Shown here: positions 60,909 to 64,000 of the stretch, piece after piece | Layout of the letters: each line of letters begins with the position of its first letter | How positions within the stretch are numbered: position 1 is the first letter of the stretch | NCBI RefSeq assembly: GCF_020092905.1 | Contig: NZ_JAGSGB010000001.1 | Coordinates: 248,001-312,000, forward strand | Reading direction: 5' to 3' | DNA: 64,000 bases | DNA from: Pacificimonas aurantium | GTDB taxonomy: Bacteria > Pseudomonadota > Alphaproteobacteria > Sphingomonadales > Sphingomonadaceae | Notes under the pieces: model-generated | The model's database searches: none | Seen by the model: the letters and a program-made list of their open reading frames with translations, nothing else | What the model was told of the DNA's origin: nothing | Position numbers and translations under genes: made by a program

Positions 60909-61607
60909 TTAGCCGCGGCGCTTGCGACGGCTGAAGCCGATGCCGGCCAGGCCGAGGCCGAGCAGACCGAGTGCCGCCGGAGCCGGCACGGCTTCGGGCG
61001 GAAGCGGGTCGCCGGTGACGGTGATGTCGGAAAGCGAGAGTGTTTCGCCATCGCCAAGGCCGCGCACATTGAACCGGATATAGTCGATATCGGTGAAGTC
61101 GAGATCAGGGTTCAGCGCCTCGAAGGTTGCGAAATCGATCGACGCGAAGCCGGTCGGATCCACCGTAAACGGCAGGTTCACCGCTTCCTGGACCGCATCG
61201 ATCGAGATGACGCGCAGCGAGTAGGTCAGCAGCGAATAGGAAACGCTGGCATCGCTGAACTGAACTTCGAAGCGGCTGTTCGTACCGCCGTCGGTCAGGT
61301 CGGCGTTGAGACGACGCGGCGCCTGAGCGATGCCGCCCCACCAGATTTCCTTGATCGCCGTGTCGTTGGCACCGCCGGTGATCACGACCGCATCGTCACC
61401 GCCCGTCAGCGACAGCTGCATCGAGCCCTGCGAGGCGGAAACATTCGGGTAGCGCGTGCCGCCAATGGCGGTCGGAGCCGGAATAACAGCAGACGACGTC
61501 AGCGGGCCGAAAGACCCGCTTTCGAAATCGTCGATGGTGATCGGCGCTGCGGAGGCAGCCGACGCAGCGAGAGTCGCGGCAGAGGCGGCAAGCAGAAAAC
61601 GGATCAT
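60909..61607 (-). CDS. PEP-CTERM sorting domain-containing secreted protein
   Basis: 232 residues from ATG 61607 (GGGAG upstream). Signal peptide FLLAASAATLAASAASA, a beta-rich middle (ITIDDFESGSFGPLTSSAV and SRFEVQFSDASVSYS), and a C-terminal exosortase signal VPAPAALGLLGLGLAGIGF followed by SRRKRRG. The middle resembles a discoidin or jelly-roll fold but is not a family I can name. A sigma-54 type promoter lies at 61684-61699 and a terminator at 60821, so it is a one-gene transcript. The exosortase is elsewhere. Confidence 0.88.
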   Translation of the reverse strand: MIRFLLAASAATLAASAASAAPITIDDFESGSFGPLTSSAVIPAPTAIGGTRYPNVSASQGSMQLSLTGGDDAVVITGGANDTAIKEIWWGGIAQAPRRLNADLTDGGTNSRFEVQFSDASVSYSLLTYSLRVISIDAVQEAVNLPFTVDPTGFASIDFATFEALNPDLDFTDIDYIRFNVRGLGDGETLSLSDITVTGDPLPPEAVPAPAALGLLGLGLAGIGFSRRKRRG

Positions 61608-61683
61608 CGGAACAACTCCCAACGTGTAAATCTCTCTCGTCTGACACCGAAGCGACGGCGAACAGACATTTCCCCCAACACCT

Positions 61684-61699
61684 AGCAAAGGCCGTGCCA
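61684..61699 (-). promoter_or_regulatory. Sigma-54 (-24/-12) promoter of the second PEP-CTERM gene
   Basis: On the minus strand TGGCACG-GCCT-TTGCT, identical to the consensus TGGCACG-N4-TTGC(A/T). GG (61698-61697) and GC (61686-61685) are 10 bases apart. Transcription would start near 61673, giving a leader of about 66 nt before ATG 61607. Confidence 0.85.
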
Positions 61700-61891
61700 A
61701 GAATGTTTTCGCGAGTATTTTCAGCGCTTCTTCGGGACATCGCCCCTCTCCGGCGCCGCCGGGTGTAAAGTGTGCCGACACCGTGATCGCAGAGTCTTTC
61801 CAAAGGGATGCGCACTCAATTGCACCTGCGGTCCGAGCATGCTTATCAGGCGGCCAATCGGTCCAGGCAAGCTGCAGGAATATGCGTCCCT

Positions 61892-62596
61892 ATGGCAGAA
61901 AAGCTCTTTCAATCCGCTCAGGCTGCACTCGACGGCCTCTTGTTCGACGGCATGACGGTAATGGCCGGGGGCTTCGGACTTTGCGGCATTCCCGAACATC
62001 TGATCGCGGCCCTGCGTAACAGCGGCGTGAACGACCTGACCTGCATTTCCAACAATGCCGGCGTGGACGATTTCGGCCTCGGCCTGCTGCTGCAGAGCCG
62101 TCAGATCAAGAAAATGATCAGCTCCTATGTCGGCGAGAACAAGGAGTTCGAGCGGCAATATCTCGGCGGCGAGCTGGAACTGGAATTCAACCCCCAGGGC
62201 ACACTGGCGGAGCGCTGCCGGGCGGGCGGCGCCGGCATTCCCGGCTTCTATACGAAGACCGGCGTCGGCACGGTGGTTGCCGAGGGCAAGGACCACCGGG
62301 AATTCGGCGGCGAAACCTACATCATGGAAACCGGCTTGGTGGCCGACCTGTCGATCGTGAAGGCCTGGAAGGCCGATCCATATGGCAATCTCGTCTACCG
62401 CAAGACGGCGAGAAACTTTAACCCGGTCATGGCCACGGCAGGCAAGGTTACCGTCGCGGAAGTCGAGGAACTCGTCGAACCCGGCGACCTCGATGCGGAC
62501 TGCATCCATACGCCCGGCATTTACGTCCAGCGCCTGATCGTCGGTAAGAATTTCGAGAAACGCATCGAACAGCGTACGGTGAGGGAGGCAGCGTAA
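61892..62596 (+). CDS. scoA: 3-oxoacid CoA-transferase subunit A
   Basis: Family I CoA-transferase, 234 residues from ATG 61892. [16 protein letters not shown] and [20 protein letters not shown] are typical of SCOT-type alpha subunits; these transfer CoA from succinyl-CoA to acetoacetate. AGGA precedes the start region, and the open frame begins 84 bp further upstream. The TAA overlaps the ATG of subunit B by one base (TAATG). Divergent from the PEP-CTERM gene; the 284-bp gap between them holds the sigma-54 promoter and whatever drives scoAB. Confidence 0.9.
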   Translation: MAEKLFQSAQAALDGLLFDGMTVMAGGFGLCGIPEHLIAALRNSGVNDLTCISNNAGVDDFGLGLLLQSRQIKKMISSYVGENKEFERQYLGGELELEFNPQGTLAERCRAGGAGIPGFYTKTGVGTVVAEGKDHREFGGETYIMETGLVADLSIVKAWKADPYGNLVYRKTARNFNPVMATAGKVTVAEVEELVEPGDLDADCIHTPGIYVQRLIVGKNFEKRIEQRTVREAA

Positions 62597-63237
62597 TGCC
62601 CTGGACACGTGATCAGATGGCCGCGCGGGCGGCAGAAGAACTTGAAGACGGGTTCTACGTCAATCTGGGCATCGGCATGCCCACCCTCGTGGCGAACCAT
62701 GTTCCCGAGCATATCGACATCACGCTGCAGTCGGAAAACGGCATGCTCGGTATGGGCCCCTACCCTACCGAAGACGAAGTCGATCCCGACCTGATCAATG
62801 CCGGCAAGCAGACGATCACCCAGATGCGCCGCACCAGCTACTTCGGCTCTGATGACAGCTTCGCGATGATCCGCGGCGGCCATATCGACATGTCCATCCT
62901 GGGCGCGATGGAAGTGGCGGAGAATGGCGACATCGCCAACTGGATGATTCCGGGCAAGATGGTGAAGGGCATGGGCGGCGCCATGGACCTGGTCGCCGGC
63001 GTCAAGAAGATCGTCGTCCTGATGGACCATACCAACAAGGCCGGCGAACCGAAATTTCTGAAGTCCTGCACCCTGCCGCTGACCGGGACCGACGTCGTGG
63101 ACATGATCGTGACCGACCTGGGCGTCTTCGGGCGGCCCGATCATGACAGCGGCTTCCGCCTCATCGAACTTGCGCCGGGGGTCACCGTGGACGAGGTCCG
63201 TAGCAAGACCGAAGCGGCGTTCGAGGTCGCCGTCTAG
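62596..63237 (+). CDS. scoB: 3-oxoacid CoA-transferase subunit B
   Basis: 213 residues. The catalytic Glu47 is in QSENGMLG, and GIGMPTLVANHVP, GGHIDMSILGAMEV and KSCTLPLTGTDVVDMIVTDL are standard. Works with subunit A in ketone-body or polyhydroxybutyrate-linked metabolism. It ends 15 bp before the DUF2959 gene, probably the same transcript. Confidence 0.92.
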   Translation: MPWTRDQMAARAAEELEDGFYVNLGIGMPTLVANHVPEHIDITLQSENGMLGMGPYPTEDEVDPDLINAGKQTITQMRRTSYFGSDDSFAMIRGGHIDMSILGAMEVAENGDIANWMIPGKMVKGMGGAMDLVAGVKKIVVLMDHTNKAGEPKFLKSCTLPLTGTDVVDMIVTDLGVFGRPDHDSGFRLIELAPGVTVDEVRSKTEAAFEVAV

Positions 63238-63252
63238 TCCAGGATCTCCAGC

Positions 63253-63897
63253 ATGAAAGCCCTCCTGACCGGCATTGCGATCGGCTTCCTTCTGACGGCA
63301 TGCGAAAGCACGCCCTATTACCGCGCGCTGGAAGTCGTCGGCATCGAGAAGCGGGACCTGCTCGTCGACCGCATTCAGGATACGAGGTCGAGCCAGGAGC
63401 AGGCGCAGGAAGCCTTTCGCAGCGCCATGACCGTCTACCGAGAAACCGCGGATGCCGATCTCGCCAATCTCGAAGGCGCCTACGACCGGTTCAACGGTGC
63501 CTATGACCAGGCCAAGGACAAGGTCCGGGCGGTCGAAAGCGATATCGACGCGGTAAAACGCGTTGCCGACGATCTGTTCGCCGAGTGGCAGCAGGAGCTC
63601 GACCTTTACCAGGACGCCCAGCTGCGCGCCGCCTCGCAGGCCCGCCTCGACGAGACGCGCCGGCAGTTCGCCGAGCTGGAACGCACGCTCGACGAGACCG
63701 AGCAGCGCATGGACCCGGTGCTGTTCGCCCTGCGCGACCGGGTTCTCTACCTGAAGCACAACCTCAACGCTGCCGCGCTCGCCCAGATGAAGGGGGAGGC
63801 GGCGCGGATCGAAGGCGACGTCGACGCGGTCGTGGCCGACCTCGACCGCGCCATTCGCGAGGCCAACGCCTTCATCGCATCGCTTCAGCGCGGCTAA
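63253..63897 (+). CDS. DUF2959 lipoprotein
   Basis: 214 residues. FLLTAC is a lipobox (Cys18). ESTPYYRALEVVGIEKRDLL is the typical DUF2959 start; the rest is almost entirely alpha-helical coiled coil (heptads from about 40 to 200). Members are exported lipoproteins of unknown function. It sits 15 bp after scoB and overlaps the next gene by one base (TAATG). Confidence 0.85.
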   Translation: MKALLTGIAIGFLLTACESTPYYRALEVVGIEKRDLLVDRIQDTRSSQEQAQEAFRSAMTVYRETADADLANLEGAYDRFNGAYDQAKDKVRAVESDIDAVKRVADDLFAEWQQELDLYQDAQLRAASQARLDETRRQFAELERTLDETEQRMDPVLFALRDRVLYLKHNLNAAALAQMKGEAARIEGDVDAVVADLDRAIREANAFIASLQRG

Positions 63898-64000
63898 TGA
63901 GCGGCGGCCAGCCTATCCTGTGGGGAACCCCCGCATCGCTCTATACGGCGAAGGCGCGCAGCTACCTGCGCAAGCAGCGTATCGGGTTCGAGGAACGTGC
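63897..64000 (+). CDS. Glutathione S-transferase-like protein (partial, runs off the right edge)
   Basis: From ATG 63897 the frame is open to the end of the window, 34 codons. MSGGQPILWGTPASLYTAKA and then RSYLRKQRIGFEER look like the first strand and helix of a GST N-terminal domain, with Ser/Tyr in the glutathione-activating position. Start codon and the DUF2959 stop share TAATG. Only the N-terminus is visible. Confidence 0.6.
   Translation, partial: MSGGQPILWGTPASLYTAKARSYLRKQRIGFEER

Overview
The window is a stretch of GC-rich chromosome (roughly two-thirds G+C by eye). It is densely packed with protein genes on both strands, has no rRNA or tRNA genes, no insertion sequences and no CRISPR. 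The gene set points to an alphaproteobacterium, most likely of the Sphingomonadales: an alpha-type SspB, a RibBA-like protein whose cyclohydrolase half has lost its zinc cysteines, a TonB-dependent receptor beside a secreted M14 peptidase, two PEP-CTERM proteins with VPAPAALGLLG tails, a DUF5818-like lipoprotein and a TIGR03607-type patatin. This assignment is an inference from family content; no 16S gene is present.

Layout. 1-2959 (minus): biotin genes bioF-bioD-bioA, overlapping by 4 bp each; bioA runs off the left edge. 2960-3297: a control region with a 3x16-bp tandem repeat and a candidate structured small RNA or attenuator just before ffh. 3298-12658 (plus): the conserved ffh-rpsP-rimM-trmD-rplS translation/SRP block, split between rimM and trmD by about 5.5 kb that carries two related lipoproteins, a retropepsin-like protease plus RimK glutamate ligase pair, an NTF2-like protein, a convergent diguanylate cyclase and a PEP-CTERM protein. 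12894-18925: three serine peptidases (TAP-like lipoprotein, proline iminopeptidase, DPP-IV-like) with a nitroreductase between them. 18935-31310: mixed metabolism (flavin monooxygenase, RibB, patatin, coniferyl-type aldehyde dehydrogenase, pirin, GST, family III CoA-transferase, HisN, ArsM, a SET protein). 31414-35554: rpmI-rplT-pheS-pheT. 35657-46711: a MarR-GNAT fusion with its own palindromic operator, two lipoproteins (one a GH24 lysozyme), a Cys/Met-type PLP enzyme, an HAD phosphatase, the fumC-gmk-degP operon, sspB and a K+/H+ type antiporter. 46775-50911: an acidic glycine-zipper lipoprotein and an acyl-CoA dehydrogenase pair with a nitronate-monooxygenase-like enzyme. 51031-58160: DsrE-like protein, TonB receptor, M14 peptidase, rlmN. 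58249-59192: an SdpR/SdpI-like pair with a visible operator. 59203-64000: SDR, histidine phosphatase, the second PEP-CTERM gene, 3-oxoacid CoA-transferase subunits, a DUF2959 lipoprotein and the start of a GST-like gene.

The most interesting points are: (1) both PEP-CTERM genes, 50 kb apart, are preceded by close matches to the sigma-54 -24/-12 promoter, which argues for one RpoN regulon; (2) a RimB/RimK-like pair sits inside a ribosomal/SRP operon, next to a ribosomal protein S16 with an unusually long Ala/Glu tail and near a diguanylate cyclase; (3) a predicted approximately 100-nt three-hairpin RNA ends in a strong terminator immediately upstream of ffh; (4) several self-evident operators and overlaps (MarR-GNAT palindrome, SdpR-like dyad, head-to-head GST/CoA-transferase genes sharing CATG, an 11-G tract inside a short ORF).
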